A stretch of 64,000 nt of DNA from Sinonovacula constricta. Lineage: Eukaryota; Mollusca; Bivalvia; Cardiida; Solecurtidae. The notes below the pieces were generated by a model. The model was not told the DNA's origin and searched no databases. It saw nothing but the letters and a program-made list of their open reading frames with translations. A program made the translations under genes and the position numbers. The first letter of the stretch is position 1; each line of letters begins with the position of its first letter. Location of the stretch: positions 35,207,260 to 35,271,259 of the forward strand of contig CM017559.1 of the NCBI GenBank assembly GCA_007844125.1, written 5' to 3'. This document shows, piece by piece, positions 35,790 through 48,337 of this stretch.

Positions 35790-38700
35790 ATGTAAGCAAT
35801 AGGAAACAAGCAGTTTGATGAGTTATATTTTGTTGTTGAGTTAGCAATAGAACAAGTAGTGTGGTGGTGCTATATTTTGTTGTTGAGATGGTAACTGGAA
35901 ACAATCAGCGTGGTGGGGATATATTTTGTTGTTGAGATGGTAACTGGAAACAATCAGCGTGGTGGGGATATATTGTGTTGTTGAGATGGTAACTGGAAAC
36001 AATCAGCGTGGTGGGGATATATTGTGTTGTTGAGATGGTAACTGGAAACAATCAGCGTGGTGGGGATATATTGTGTTGTTGAGATGGTAACTGGAAACAA
36101 TCAGCGTGGTGGGGATATATTTTGTTGTTGAGATGGTAACTGGAAACAATCAGCGTGGTGGGGATATATTGTGTTGTTGAGATGGTAACTGGAAACAATC
36201 AGCGTGGTGGGGATATATTTTGTTGTTGAGATGGTAACTGGAAACAATCAGCGTGGTGGGGATATATTGTGTTGTTGAGATGGTAACTGGAAACAATCAG
36301 TGTGGTGGTGCTACATTTGGTTGTTGAGATGGTAACTGGAAACAATCAGCGTGGTGGGGATATATTGTGTTGTTGAGATGGTAACTGGAAACAATCAGTG
36401 TGGTGGTGCTACATTTGGTTGTTGAGATGGTTATTGGAAATAATCAGCGTGGTGGTGCTACATTTGGTTGTTGAGATGGTAACTGGAAACAATCAGTGTG
36501 GTGGTGCTACATTTGATTGTTGAGATGGTAACTGGAAACAATCAGCGTGGTGTTGCTACATTTGGTTGTTGAGATGGTAATTGGAAACAATCAGTGTGGT
36601 GGTGCTACATTTGGTTGTTGAGATGGTTATTGGAAATAAGCAGCGTGGCGCTGATACATTTGGTTGTTGAGATGGTTATTGGAAATAAGCAGAGTGGTGG
36701 TGCTACATTTGGTTGTTGAGATAGTTATTGGCAGCACGCAGTGTGGTGTTGCTATATTTTATTGTTGATATGGCAATTGGAAATAAGCAGCGTAGTGGTT
36801 CTATATTTTCTTGTTGAGATGGTAACTGGAAACAATCAGCGTGGTGGGGATATATTTTGTTGTTGAGATGGTAACTGAAAACAATCAGCGTGGTGGGGAT
36901 ATATTTTGTTGTTGAGATGGCTATTGGAAATAAGCAGCGTGGTGGTGCTACATTTTGTTGTTGAGATGGTTATTGGAAATAAGCAGCGTGGTGGTGCTAC
37001 ATGTGGTTGTTGAGATGGTAACTGGAAACAATCAGCGTGGTGTTGCTACATTTTGTTGTTGAGATGGTAACTGGAAACAATCAGCGTGGTGGTGCTACAT
37101 TTGGTTGTTGAGATGGTAACTGGAAACAAACAGCGTGGTGGTGCTACATTTGGTTGTTGAGATGGTAACTGGAAACAATCAGCGTGGTGTTGCTACATTT
37201 GGTTGTTGGGATGGTAACTTGAAAAAATCAGCGTGGTGTTGCTATATTTGGTTGTTGAGATGGTAACTGGAAACAATCAGCGTGGTGCTGCTACATTTGG
37301 TTGTTGAGATGGTAACTGGAAACAATCAGCGTGGTGTTGCTACATTTGGTTGTTGAGATGGTAACTGGAAACAATCAGCGTGGTGGTGCTATATTTGGTT
37401 GTTGAGATGGTAACTGGAAACAATCAGCGTGGTGGTGGTATATTTGGTTGTTGAGATGGTAACTGGAAACGATCAGCGTGGTGGTGCTATATTTGGTTGT
37501 TGAGATGGTAACTGGAAACGATCTGCGTGGTGGTGCTATATTTGGTTGTTGAGATTGTAACTGGAAACAATCAGCGTGGAGGGGATATATTTTGTTGTTG
37601 AGATGGTAACTGGAAACAATCAGCGTGGTGGGGATATATTTGGTTGTTGAGATAGTAACTGGAAACAATCAGCGTGGTGGTGCTATATTTGGTTGTTGAG
37701 ATGGTAACTGGAAACGATCGGCGTAGTGGTGCTACGTTTGGTTGTTGAGATGGTAACTGGAAACAATCAGCGTGGTGTTGCTACATTTGGTTGTTGAGAT
37801 GGTAACTGGAAACAATCAGCGTGGTGAGGATATATTTTGTTGTTGAGATGGTAACTGGAAACAATCAGTGTGGTGGTGCTACATTTGGTTGTTGAGATGG
37901 TTATTGGAAATAAGCAGCGTGGTGGTGCTACATTTGGTTGTTGAGATGGTTATTGGAAATAAGCAGCGTGGTGATGCTACATTTGGTTGTTGAGATGGTT
38001 ATTGGAAATAAGCAGCGTGGTGGTGCTACATTTGGTTGTTGAGATGGTTATTGGCAGCATGCAGTGTGGTGTTGCTATATTTTATTGTTGATATGGCAAT
38101 TGGAAATAGGCAGCGTAAGGTTCTATATTTTGTTGTTGAGATGGCAATTGGAAATAAGCAGTGTGGTGGTGCTATATTTGGTTGTTGAGATGGCAATTGG
38201 AAATAAGCAGCGTAGTGGTTCTATATTTTGTTGTTGAGATGGTAACTGGAAACAATCAGCGTGGTGGGGATATGGGGATATATTTTGTTGTTGAGATGGT
38301 AACTGAAAACAATCAGCGTGGTGGGGATATATTTTGTTGTTGAGATGGTTATTGGAAATAAGCAGCGTGGTGGTGCTACAATTTGTTGTTGAGATGGTTA
38401 TTGGAAATAAGCAGCGTGGTGGTGCTACATTTGTTTGTTGAGATGGTAACTGGAAACAATCAGCGTGGTGTTGCTACATTTTGTTGTTGAGATGGTAACT
38501 GGAAACAATCAGCGTGGTGGTGCTACATTTGGTTGTTGAGATGGTAACTGGAAATAATCAGCGTGGTGGTGCTACATTTGGTTGTTGGGATGGTAACTCG
38601 AAACAATCAGCATGGTGGTGCTACATTTGGTTGTTGGGATGGTAACTGAAAACAATCAGCGTGGTGGTTCTACTTTTGGTTGTTGGGATGGTAACTGGAA

Positions 38701-41050
38701 ACAATCAGCGTGGTGTTGCTATATTTTGTTGTTGAGATGGTAACTGGAAAAAATCAGCGTGGTGTTGCTATATTTGGTTGTTGAGATGGTAACTGAAAAC
38801 AATCAGCGTGGTGTTGCTACATTTGGTTGTTGAGATGGTAACTGGAAACAATCAGCGTGGTGGTGCTATATTTGGTTGTTGAGATGGTAACTGGAAACAA
38901 ACAGCGTGGTGGTGGTATATTTGGTTGTTGAGATGGTAACTGGAAACGATCAGCGTGGTGGTGCTATATTTGGTTGTTGAGATGGTAACTGGAAACGATC
39001 TGCGTGGTGGTGCTATATTTGGTTGTTGAGATGGTAACTGGAAACAATCAGCGTGGAGGGGATATATTTTGTTGTTGAGATGGTAACTGGAAACAATCAG
39101 TGTGGTGGGGATATATTTGGTTGTTGAGATAGTAACTGGAAACAATCAGCGTGGTGGTGCTATATTTGGTTGTTGAGATGGTAACTGGAAACAATCAGCG
39201 TGGTGTTGCTACATTTGGTTGTTGAGATAGTAACTGGAAACAATCAGCGTGGTGGTGCTATATTTGGTTGTTGAGATGGTAACTGGAATCGATCAGCGTG
39301 GTGGTGCTACATTTGGTTGTTGAGATGGTAACTGGAAACATTCAGCGTGGTGTTGCTACATTTGGTTGTTGAGATGGTAACTGGAATCAATCAGCGTGGT
39401 GTTGCTACATTTGGTTGTTGAGATGGTAACTGGAAACAATCAGCGTGGTGTTGCTACATTTGGTTGTTGAGATGGTAACTGGAAACAATCAGCGTGGTGT
39501 TGCTACATTTGGTTGTTGAGATGGTAACTGGAAACAATCAGCGTGGTGTTGCTACATTTGGTTGTTGAGATGGTAACTGGAAACAATCAGCGTGGTGGTG
39601 CTATATTTGGTTGTTGAGATAGTAACTGGAAACAATCAGTGTGGTGTTGCTATATTTGGTTGTTGAGATGGTAACTGGAAACAATCAGCGTGGTGTTGCT
39701 ACATTTGATTGTTGAGATGGAAACTGGAAACAATCAGCGTGGTGGGGATATATTTTGTTGTTGAGATGGTAACTGGAAACAATCAGCGTGGTGTTGCTAC
39801 ATTTGGTTGTTGAGATGGAAACTGGAAACAATCAGCGTGGTGGGGATATATTTTGTTGTTGAGATGGTAACTGGAAACAATCAGTGTGGTGGTGCTACAT
39901 TTTGTTGTTGAGATGGTTATTGGAAATAAGCAGCGTGGTGGTGCTACATTTGGTTGTTGAGATGGTTATTGGAAATAAGCAGCGTGGTGATGCTACATTT
40001 GGTTGTTGAGTTGGTCATTGGAAATAAGCAGCGTGGTGGTGCTACATTTGGTTGTTGAGATGGTTATTGACAGCATGCAGTTTGGTGTTGCTATATTTTA
40101 TTGTTGATATGGCAATTGGAAATAAGCAGCGTAAGGTTCTATATTTTGTTGTTGGGATGGCAATTGGAAATAAGCAGCGTAAGGTGCTATATTTGGTTGT
40201 TGAGATGGCAATTGGAAATAAGCAGCGTAAGGTTCTATATTTTGTTGTTGGGATGGCAATTGGAAATAAGCAGCGTAAGGTGCTATATTTGGTTGTTGAG
40301 ATGGTAACTGGAAACAATCAGCGTGGTGGGGATATATTTTGTTGTTGAGATGATAATTGGAAATAGGCAGTGTGGTGGTGCTACATTTGGTTGTTGAGAT
40401 GGCAATTGGAGATAAGCAGTGTGGTCGGGATATATTTTGTTGTTGAGATGGTAACTGGAAATAGGCAGCGTGGTGGTGGTATATTTGGTTGTTGAGATGG
40501 CAATTGGAGATAAGCAGTGTGGTCGGGATATATTTTGTTGTTGAGATGGAAACTGGAAATAGGCAGTGTGGTGGTGCTACATTTGTTTGTTGAGATGGCA
40601 ATTGGAGATAGGCAGTGTGGTCGGGATATATTTTGTTGTTGAGATGGTAACTGGAAATAGGCAGAGTGGTGGTGCTATATTTTGTTGTTGAGATGGTTAT
40701 TGGAAACAATCAGTGTGGTGGGGTTAAGTATTGTTGTTGAGGCGGTAATTGGAAACAAGCAGCGTGGTGGTGCTATATTGTGTTGTTAAAATGGTTATTG
40801 GCAGCACGCAGTGTGGTGGTGCTATATTTTGTTGTTGGGATGGCATTTGAAACCATCAGTGTGGTGGGGTTAAGTTTTGTTGTTGAGACGGTAATTGGAA
40901 ATAAGCGGTGTGATGTAGCTATATTTTGTATTTTAGATTGTAATCGGAAATAAGCAATGTGGTGGTGCTTCATTTTGTTGTTGAGATGGCATTTGGAAAC
41001 AAGCAGCATGGTGGGGCTATATTTTTGTTGAGATAGTCATAACCGATAAG
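35790..41050. repeat. 49-bp minisatellite array (~107 units)
   Basis: The unit is 49 bp. It contains GTTGTTGAGATGGTAACTGG, then AAACAATCAGCGTGGTGG and a variable GATATATTTT / GCTACATTTG part. Spacing is exactly 49 bp through most of the array, for example the TGGTAACTGG sites from ~35,888 onward. Edge units (35,790-35,880 and 40,740-41,050) are the most diverged, as expected from unequal exchange. Unit variants are arranged in larger blocks: an ATTGTTGATATGGCAATTGG variant recurs at 36,761, 38,084 and 40,100. Because 49 is not a multiple of three, a frame cycles through all three phases. Frames up to 203 codons on the minus strand are a by-product. Confidence 0.98.
37375..39145. repeat. Higher-order repeat within the minisatellite
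   Basis: 37,375-37,668 and 38,852-39,145 are nearly identical in sequence and variant order. They are offset by 1477 bp, that is 30 units plus 7 bp. A small local insertion near 38,270 may account for the extra bases. This implies duplication of a multi-unit block rather than single-unit drift. Confidence 0.8.
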
Positions 41051-41634
41051 TGAAAAACGAAAGAAACCATTCTAACCGTGGGAATTTGTGTATCCTAGAG
41101 ACTGATGGAACGCATTTACTGTTTGTCTTCGTCAAATATTTCACTGCATCTGTGACGGAGGTATGTGTGGTGGTGGTGGTGTATTGCAGATTGTTGGCGC
41201 CGCTCTGGAGAGCGGTGTTTCTTATGGAATGCATTTTATAGGGACGATAGTGTAGTGGTATAAACAAGAAATCGCAGCTGTTCCTTGAAACCTCTTTAGA
41301 GAATTAAGTATTCCATAATTTAACATTGTATCTCGCAACAATAATATGTAGATTGCAATTTTAAGGGAAAAAATTGGCATTTACAGCAATCAGCAGCAGT
41401 TTGGTAACATATGTGTAACAAAGGAAACCGAGACTATCGATGCCAGCAATGCCGCTTTTTGATGTAAATGTAGCAGAGAACAAGGAAAACAAACAAAGAA
41501 GCAAATACTGTACTTGTCATTACTATCAGATTTTCATGTAATTAATCGAGAGTGTAAGTCAGAGTTTAGTTCCCTGGATAGCCACCTTCCTGCTTTAAGC
41601 GCATGCTCTCTAGGGCGCCTTGTATAAGATTATA
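41051..41634. other. Single-copy flank of the minisatellite
   Basis: It contains overlapping open frames on both strands at 41,037-41,267 (76 and 63 codons), with no domain I recognise. A tRNA-like snippet (TAGTGTAGTGGTATAAAC, ~41,247) lacks a convincing partner B-box. No gene called. Confidence 0.5.
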
Positions 41635-41850
41635 TGACAAGTCCTTTGAGCATTGCAACATATACCAAAACTTGAAAAGGTACAGGACAAAGGTATTCAT
41701 ACGCAGGCTTAATGTTAAATAAAAACACATATGTGATGTGTCATATAACAAAAACAGCCAACCGAAAAGTTTAAAGTCAGTCGGCAAAAGATACCGACTG
41801 GGGTGCTTAAACCGGTTTAACAGAGCTCTAACCTCGCACTTCCTGAGAGG
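41635..41850 (-). repeat. Family B repeat, partial
   Basis: On the minus strand it matches the 3' half of 53,500-53,735. It includes the 7-bp hairpin CAGTCGG / CCGACTG with a 9-nt loop (~41,778-41,800), then AAACCGGTTT and GAGCTC. Confidence 0.75.
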
Positions 41851-44800
41851 TTCCTCAAATGCAAGATGAAAAAAGACCTATTTATCCTAGCTCTTTCTTT
41901 ATAAGAGTTTCAAGTCGAACTAACCGGAAGGAAAGAACGCTTTTTTCTCGTCAGTCAAAGAATATAACATGTATGTTTGAAGTAAATGCAGTGCTAACAT
42001 TTAGGTTATTAATATACATGGTTCCCATGATAATTACATATAAGAAAAATAAAGAGTATAGATTATGACTTGTCATGCTGTAACTCTTCAAGCATGTTAA
42101 TATGCAAAATAAAAGAGCCATGATTGAATTTTACAAATCCACATAGGTTGCATGTACAACATACTCTGAATCGTAGAGTTTTCTTTATTAGAATGATATG
42201 AAGAGATGCATTGACAAAAATAAATATATGTCGAGCACTGTTTAAAGAAAATTGCAAAAAAGCATCAGAAATATTCTTGAAGCATTCAAAAGTACAGATA
42301 CATAAATTATTTGTTTTATTCCTAAGCAAAAAAAAAAAAAACGCCTTGTTTATTTTTGTTTAACGCATACAATGTGCACATCACATGTTTAACATAGTAT
42401 TTAACCGGTGTACTTAAAAATGTACCAATATGCACATTATATTCGTCATTGCTTTCCCTTGAAAAGAAATAATAATGCATTTTAACTATTAACAGTATTC
42501 GCAGATTTAACATAACTTCATATTTTCAAATCGCAGTTATGGCAACATGGGAGAGATAAAGTTTGTGTTTATTGAAATACTACTTACTAATTGCTTACCT
42601 TGTTGTAATATAATAATGTCAGCGGTTTAATTTCTGATTAATTAGCAGATATATAAAGGTCCTTGCAATAACTATAAGATGCTCCAGTGAGAAAAGGGAA
42701 ACTTAAGCATACTTGATAAGATACTAGAACGGAATTCTCTGCACGTATTTGTGTATACATTAAATGCCGATAGAGTCGCTGGCCGGGAAATCAGTATTAA
42801 CTTCGCCAAACTGTCTGAGTGGCTTCCAGCCAAATTAGCTAACTTTATATCCTCCTTAGATTATATATTCCAGAATGGCAGTTAACTAAATCCCTAGAGT
42901 TGTATTATTAACCCTTTGATACAAGTACACATTAAAGCGTCTTAATATAACGACTTAAACGAGTAAATACTTAACGGAAACATGTTATGTAGTGCCAATT
43001 GAAATAACTCGATTAAAAGATGGGCTTTGAATTTGACCGAAGCGGTCCATTTGCATACATATGTACGTGATAGTGGTTACGTTCAATTCATGTCGCTACA
43101 TGTAATACGGAAATACTCAATAACTATAATTTGAATATGTTTTCGAAAATAAAGCACGCAGAAAAAGATCACAAAATTATACGTTTTAACAAAATTCTCG
43201 TGATATATTTTGGCATTCCACATTTACTTTAAAATTTAGACGTGCTGTAAAGTTATAATAAATTAGTTACTTTACATAAGTGAAAAATGGCAACAAAAGT
43301 GATCGGAATTATTTACTAATGCTCTTATTATATAGCTTTAAAACAGTTTTAGAAAGTGAAGAATAAGAATCAAAATGCATTTAATAAACTAATGCAATAG
43401 AATATTTAAAAACGCTTTCTATTTCACTCGCAGCATGGTGTAAAATACGGAATAAACGTCTGTCTTAATAGCTATTATACAAAGGTGTAACATTTCTCAA
43501 GCAAAAAGTATAGCATCAATCGCATATTTTGAGATATAATACAACGTATAACTAGTCTTGAGAATTGTGTTTACATTAAAATGCTCAATTCAATTACAAA
43601 TGGATATTGTGGGCTTTGTGGCCGTTTGTAGAAATAATCATTTTGAATATGAATTTAAATACAATTGATCTTGCACTAGAAGACAACATTGCTTTAATTT
43701 TTTAAAGTTATTGGTGCTTTCAACAGAAATTTTGAAATTTATAAAAAAGACATCCATTTTAATCCACATATGTTACTTCATGCTTTTTTAGTTTCATTTA
43801 CAGTTTAGAATCAAATATTCACTCTGAAATAATAGCTGAAATAGTAGTTGAACTATTAGTTACTAATATATTGATTTATTTCTGTTTTCTGTGGTGTTTT
43901 CCGTGATTAATTAAATAACAAAACAGATTTTGAATATGAATGTAAATTATGTTTCATTTATATTTAAGGAATAAATGTATAACTCACAGTACGTATGCAA
44001 TGGCCAAAACCATTTATTTTTTCAATTAAAAAATAATATAAATTTAAAGTAAACTAGTGGCTTAGCAGTGCAAATGTGGCTGTAGAAACTATGGTCAAGG
44101 TGTACTATTCTGATAATGTGAACAGTTAATCCACTGACATGACCTATTAGAGGCTGAGTAGAATTTGTTATATTCCGTTATAAGTTGCTAAGGGTGGTTC
44201 TTTTACGGTGAAACTGTAAAATCCTATTGTTAAACTGTTCTACTCGATTGATGCATATACAAATTCTTGCAAAGTATAAATGTTCGTACGGGAGACAGTT
44301 ATCCAATAAAAGGTAGTGTGTACTGATTCTGGTGGTGTTGTCCATATTATCAAGTACAGAAAAAATGAGGGACCTTGAAAAAGATTAGCATTTAAATGCG
44401 TATTAGATAATAAATCCTTCCTGGAATAGGCGCATTGTTTGAAAGCAGGATGGCGCCGGACTTCTTTCCTTCTCATTATTTTCCGACTGTCTAAATCACA
44501 ACAAACACAAGATTTTCGAATAACCAGTTACGATGCAATACCATTTGAAGCTTGTACATGCTAGCAGCTTAATTTATATATAATAAGTTCTTTTACTTTC
44601 AAATCATTTGACATACAAATATAAATGCGAGTCGCAGTGGAAATATAGAAATCTCATACAATGTAAGCTTTTGCTGCAATGATACATATTTATATTGATG
44701 GTATTTATATGTATAAAGACATTTTTCAATTTATTCATTTATGTTTGTCTACAGAGAAAAAGGAAGAGAGAGAAAGAGACATGAAAAAATATAAGAGTTA

Positions 44801-44924
44801 AACCTCCGACAAAAGATTAAATCAATGGCATACACCTTAATCCTGTAGTAGTTATACGGATAAGTGTTTGGTACAATAGGAGGCTTAAACAATGTATACT
44901 TAAATAGTCCGCATTTTAAACATG
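41851..44924. other. AT-rich single-copy DNA
   Basis: No gene, RNA or repeat recognised in about 3 kb. Frames of 60-90 codons (for example 42,063-42,329 and 44,240-44,476 on the minus strand) show no domain and no coding-like bias. Confidence 0.55.
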
Positions 44925-45075
44925 GTCGAGAAATAACGCGTGTCTGTGACCACAATGCCGTGGTGCCTGATGTTTAATGTCTGCAAATTTGACACTTCTG
45001 GTCCTTGCCGGTCTGTCCATTACGCCATCAACGAAGGCTTATCTTAGCACTGTCGTGTTTGGGCGAATCCATTTT
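44925..45075 (+). repeat. Family C dispersed repeat
   Basis: Shares GAGAAATAAC, GTGTCTGTGAC, TCTGGTCCTTGCCGG and CTGTCCATTACGC with the copies at 51,268 and 60,040. Confidence 0.7.
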
Positions 45076-45814
45076 AACTGTGGAGTAGCCACCGTCACCA
45101 AAGTTCATTTTCATTTATGTCATTGCCTTCTAGGTCTAGACAAGGAATAAAGCCTTGCTTACTCTGCTCTGTCTCGTTTTGTTATGTTCGTTTGGTTTTC
45201 TTTATCTGCTGCAAATGAAAGTCTTAAAAAGAACTTAATGTTTACATAATATTTCATTTGCATTTAAAATATTGTAAGTCTTGGATGTTAAGATTAGTAA
45301 ATAATTGAAACAAATGATGTTAAGCTCCAAGTAACTTCCGAAGTAATGTGTATGGTTCTAATTAGTTCACAGCTTATTAATTAGCACTGTTGATACTTTT
45401 AATCTTTCTGTAATTCCTGCTGCGATTTTGTACATCTTCTGAAGGATTGAGGTATGTACACCCCTTAATTAAACAGATGTTGTTACATTTTTCTTGTCCA
45501 AATGGAACATAACTTTAGTAAAAAGATGGTTCTTTTCATAATTGAGGAGAACTGTTTATGCTGCCCAAATGTTTTATACTGGAAGTAAATGGATTTTAAT
45601 TTTTCATGGGATATTCTAGAGATGAGCAAATTTATGTTTAAATAAAATGTGGTGCATTTATGTAACTGATTTTATCTAATGTATAAGTAGGAAAAGTGAT
45701 ATAATTCCTTCCTCAGTAACCTATAATTAAATATTTATAAGTCGAGTTATAATAAAGGCCCTAAAGGATTCAGCAAGTTGAAAAAAAACTTGTAAAACAA
45801 ATATAAATGAAGAA
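45076..45814. other. Single-copy DNA
   Basis: No feature recognised in about 740 bp of AT-rich sequence. Confidence 0.5.
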
Positions 45815-46052
45815 ATATGACAAAGTCCTATGAGCATTGAAACATATGCCAGAGTTTGAAAAGGCACGGCATAAAAGGTATTCCCATTCAAGCCAAATGT
45901 AAAAGTAAGAACAAATTTGTGTCAAGTCGTTTAACATAAAGTGAGCAAATCCAACAGATACGCCTCGAAACGTCGGCTAAAGGGGCCGACTGGGATGCTT
46001 AAACCGGTTTTACAAAGCTCTATCCTCGCATTCGGGAGGAGTTTCTAAGATA
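45815..46052 (-). repeat. Family B repeat, partial
   Basis: Matches the 3' portion of the 53-kb copy in reverse. It has a GTCGGC / GCCGAC hairpin (~45,973-45,992), AAACCGGTTT and a GCACGGCATAAAAGG-like segment. Confidence 0.72.
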
Positions 46053-46429
46053 CTAGCAATGGAAATGAAACACTGATCTATATGAATAAAAATGTTCAAG
46101 AGCGTACGTTTTCTAAGATAAGTTATGACGTCGAGAGGAGTATTTTTTTATATTAAAAGAACTACACAAAATTGTTAATGATCAATGACATTATATAGTT
46201 AAATAAAAAAAATATAATAATCAGGGACCACGTGTAAATGATCGTAGCAGCCGGTTCATGTGTAAATGGAATTAAAGACCCAAAGTCCAATGTCCATGAA
46301 ATGAAAATACATGTAACAATCATTATAGAATTAATTAAATGACAACTTCGATTACATACACGAGGAGACTTTTACGACTGCCAAACTGCACAAGTAAAAA
46401 TGTTATAATAATGAATAAGATAATATGAT

Positions 46430-46560
46430 AAAGAAAAATGGCATTGCAACATGTTCCAAAATTTGAAAGGGCACAAAAGACGAAGACATTCACATGCCTG
46501 CCAAATGTAAAAGTAAGAACAAATTATCTGACTAGCCATTATACAAAATAACAACATTTG
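46430..46560 (-). repeat. Family B repeat, 3' end only
   Basis: Only the terminal ~130 bp are present (GCATTGCAACATGTTCCAAA, GCCAAATGTAAAAGTAAGAA). This is the same segment that is duplicated as terminal repeats in the 53-kb copy. Confidence 0.6.
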
Positions 46561-46689
46561 TGCAGAAAAATCATACTTAAGACTAAACTTAGAGGCTAGT
46601 TAATTTAAATGCAGTTAATCAGATCTATAAAGGTCAATCCTTTTCAAACAAATTAATAAGAACAATTGGAATTCCTGCTAAAATAGACA

Positions 46690-46859
46690 TCGACGTCAGA
46701 GCAGATGAGTGGTCACGTGGTTTTCCTAATTTTGAAAACAGCTGACTGTGCAGCGTGGCTCAGATGGGAAATACATTGTACTGACGATTGTGGCGTTATG
46801 GGTCAGTAATCACGTAGGTTAAGGACACGCATACACAGCTGTTCGTGAAATCTATTCAG
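46690..46859 (+). promoter_or_regulatory. Possible promoter/first noncoding exon
   Basis: A patch of higher GC within AT-rich DNA. It holds GACGTC (46,692-46,697), an E-box CACGTG (46,714-46,719), a CAGCTG and a strong donor-like CAG|GTGAGA with GT at 46,860. There is no coding frame of note. It could be a 5' untranslated exon of a gene reading rightward, or chance. Very uncertain. Confidence 0.15.
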
Positions 46860-47491
46860 GTGAGAATAAATTCTTTGGTTCTTTAATGAAAAGTCTTTTG
46901 GTCCAAACTGTCGGATACTTATTTTAAATGAAACTTTCAATAGCTTTATTGTTTTTCAATAACGCAATACAAGAGTATTGTGTAAATAAAGCCCGAAAGT
47001 GTTCATTTTCTGTTGGCAAATAAAGTTTATACAATCAAATCTTGTCGACTTTCTTGTTGTTTTATCTTCAGGCTCTATACTTCCTATTTCATAATGCTCA
47101 GATAAAGTTTTCAAATGCCCTTTACCTTGTCTGGCATTGAAAGGACCACGACTTGTAATACTTATTTAATTACAAATTATCCAACAGATCACATATTGCA
47201 TGATAAAAAGGTAACACACTCGTCAACAAAAAAAAGAAAGTCCCTTTAGTTTTAGCAAGCGTGTACATGAAAAATCGTTTGTTGAACAGCTTATAAAAAT
47301 TAGTAAAATAAAAAGCAATGTTTGCTTTGTAGAAATTGAGTAGCATACTTGTATAAATAAGTTATCAATGACCGCGGTGTAAAGGTAAGGTCCCGGTACA
47401 GATAACTAAAAGCATATCGATTTATGGCATTTTAGTAAGAGTGCTAACTTAAAATTAATGATGAAACGCTGAGAATAAAATGTTGCATCCT

Positions 47492-47560
47492 TAATGGCGG
47501 AATTGTTGAATGGTAGGTCGAAATTGGATAACCAAAAGCTCAAGGTTTGATATCGTACAT
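47492..47560 (+). repeat. Degenerate tRNA-like sequence
   Basis: GGCGGAATTGTTGAATGGTA with a B-box-like AGGTTTGATATCG about 45 bp downstream recalls the SINE heads elsewhere in the window. No body or tail is recognised, so it may be an old SINE head or chance. Confidence 0.25.
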
Positions 47561-48094
47561 ATGAAAAATTTGTAATAACCAAACTATTATAAGGTTAAAC
47601 AATATTATTTTTACAGCGGCATATATATATTTATTATACCAACACGGCATAGTATAAGCTAAACGAAGGAACACCTTTTGCAACCATGTTAATATTAAAA
47701 TGTAAATATAAATAAATATCCTGTTTTCTTCTCCAGTAGACCTTCCAATAGATATATAAACAAGTTAATTTAAAAAAATGTTTACTTCTGGAAAAAAAAC
47801 CTATTAATTAATAAGATATATTATACAATATATGACGATTACCTGGTAGCAGAAATAGGCCTAGCTTATCCGTCTCGTGCAGAAAAGCTCGACAAAGTAA
47901 TTTGTCCCCACTCACCGGATAATCTAGGGTCAATCTATTTATTGTTATCTTACGTATTGCTATTCTGCCTTTTAAGTCATGACTTATTTAAGTAACAAAA
48001 CATCAAAGAAATGTGTATTTTTAAAGAGCGTCTTTTCAAAAGAGCCGCATTTCATAGTCTAAAATAGTACATACAAGTGAAACTCTTTTTTGAT

Positions 48095-48337
48095 ATTTTG
48101 TCTGTAGATGGTGCCCAGTTGAAGAGAAAATAGTTTTGCCTCCACTGTGCAAAGATTTGACATGATACCACACCCAGTCACAGTATCCTGACTAAGGGCC
48201 AACTAGTCTTGCTTGAGAGTTAGCAAGGGAACTATACCAATACCATTTTAACGACGTTAGTATATCTCGGCCCAAGATCGAAGCAGGAATAAACTGGCGG
48301 CGATGCTCTACCATGCGCTACCAGGTCCGATTGTGAT
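48095..48337 (-). mobile_element. tRNA-derived SINE, decayed, reverse strand
   Basis: In reverse complement it begins CGGACCTGGTAGCGCATGGT with GTAGAGCATCGCC (A-box region) and continues through the AACGCTCAAGC-type segment and GTGACTGGGTGTGGTATCAT. The 3' end is poorly preserved. Same family as 13,407-13,721. Confidence 0.75.

Noticed and set aside
40098..40709. 203-codon minus-strand frame, and 97-98-codon frames elsewhere in the 49-bp array
   Set aside because: They are read-through of a 49-bp repeat whose frame cycles every three units. Openness depends on unit variants lacking a TAG, with no sign of protein constraint.
35790..41050. CRISPR-like array
   Set aside because: Units are contiguous 49-bp repeats with no unique spacers, in a eukaryotic context.
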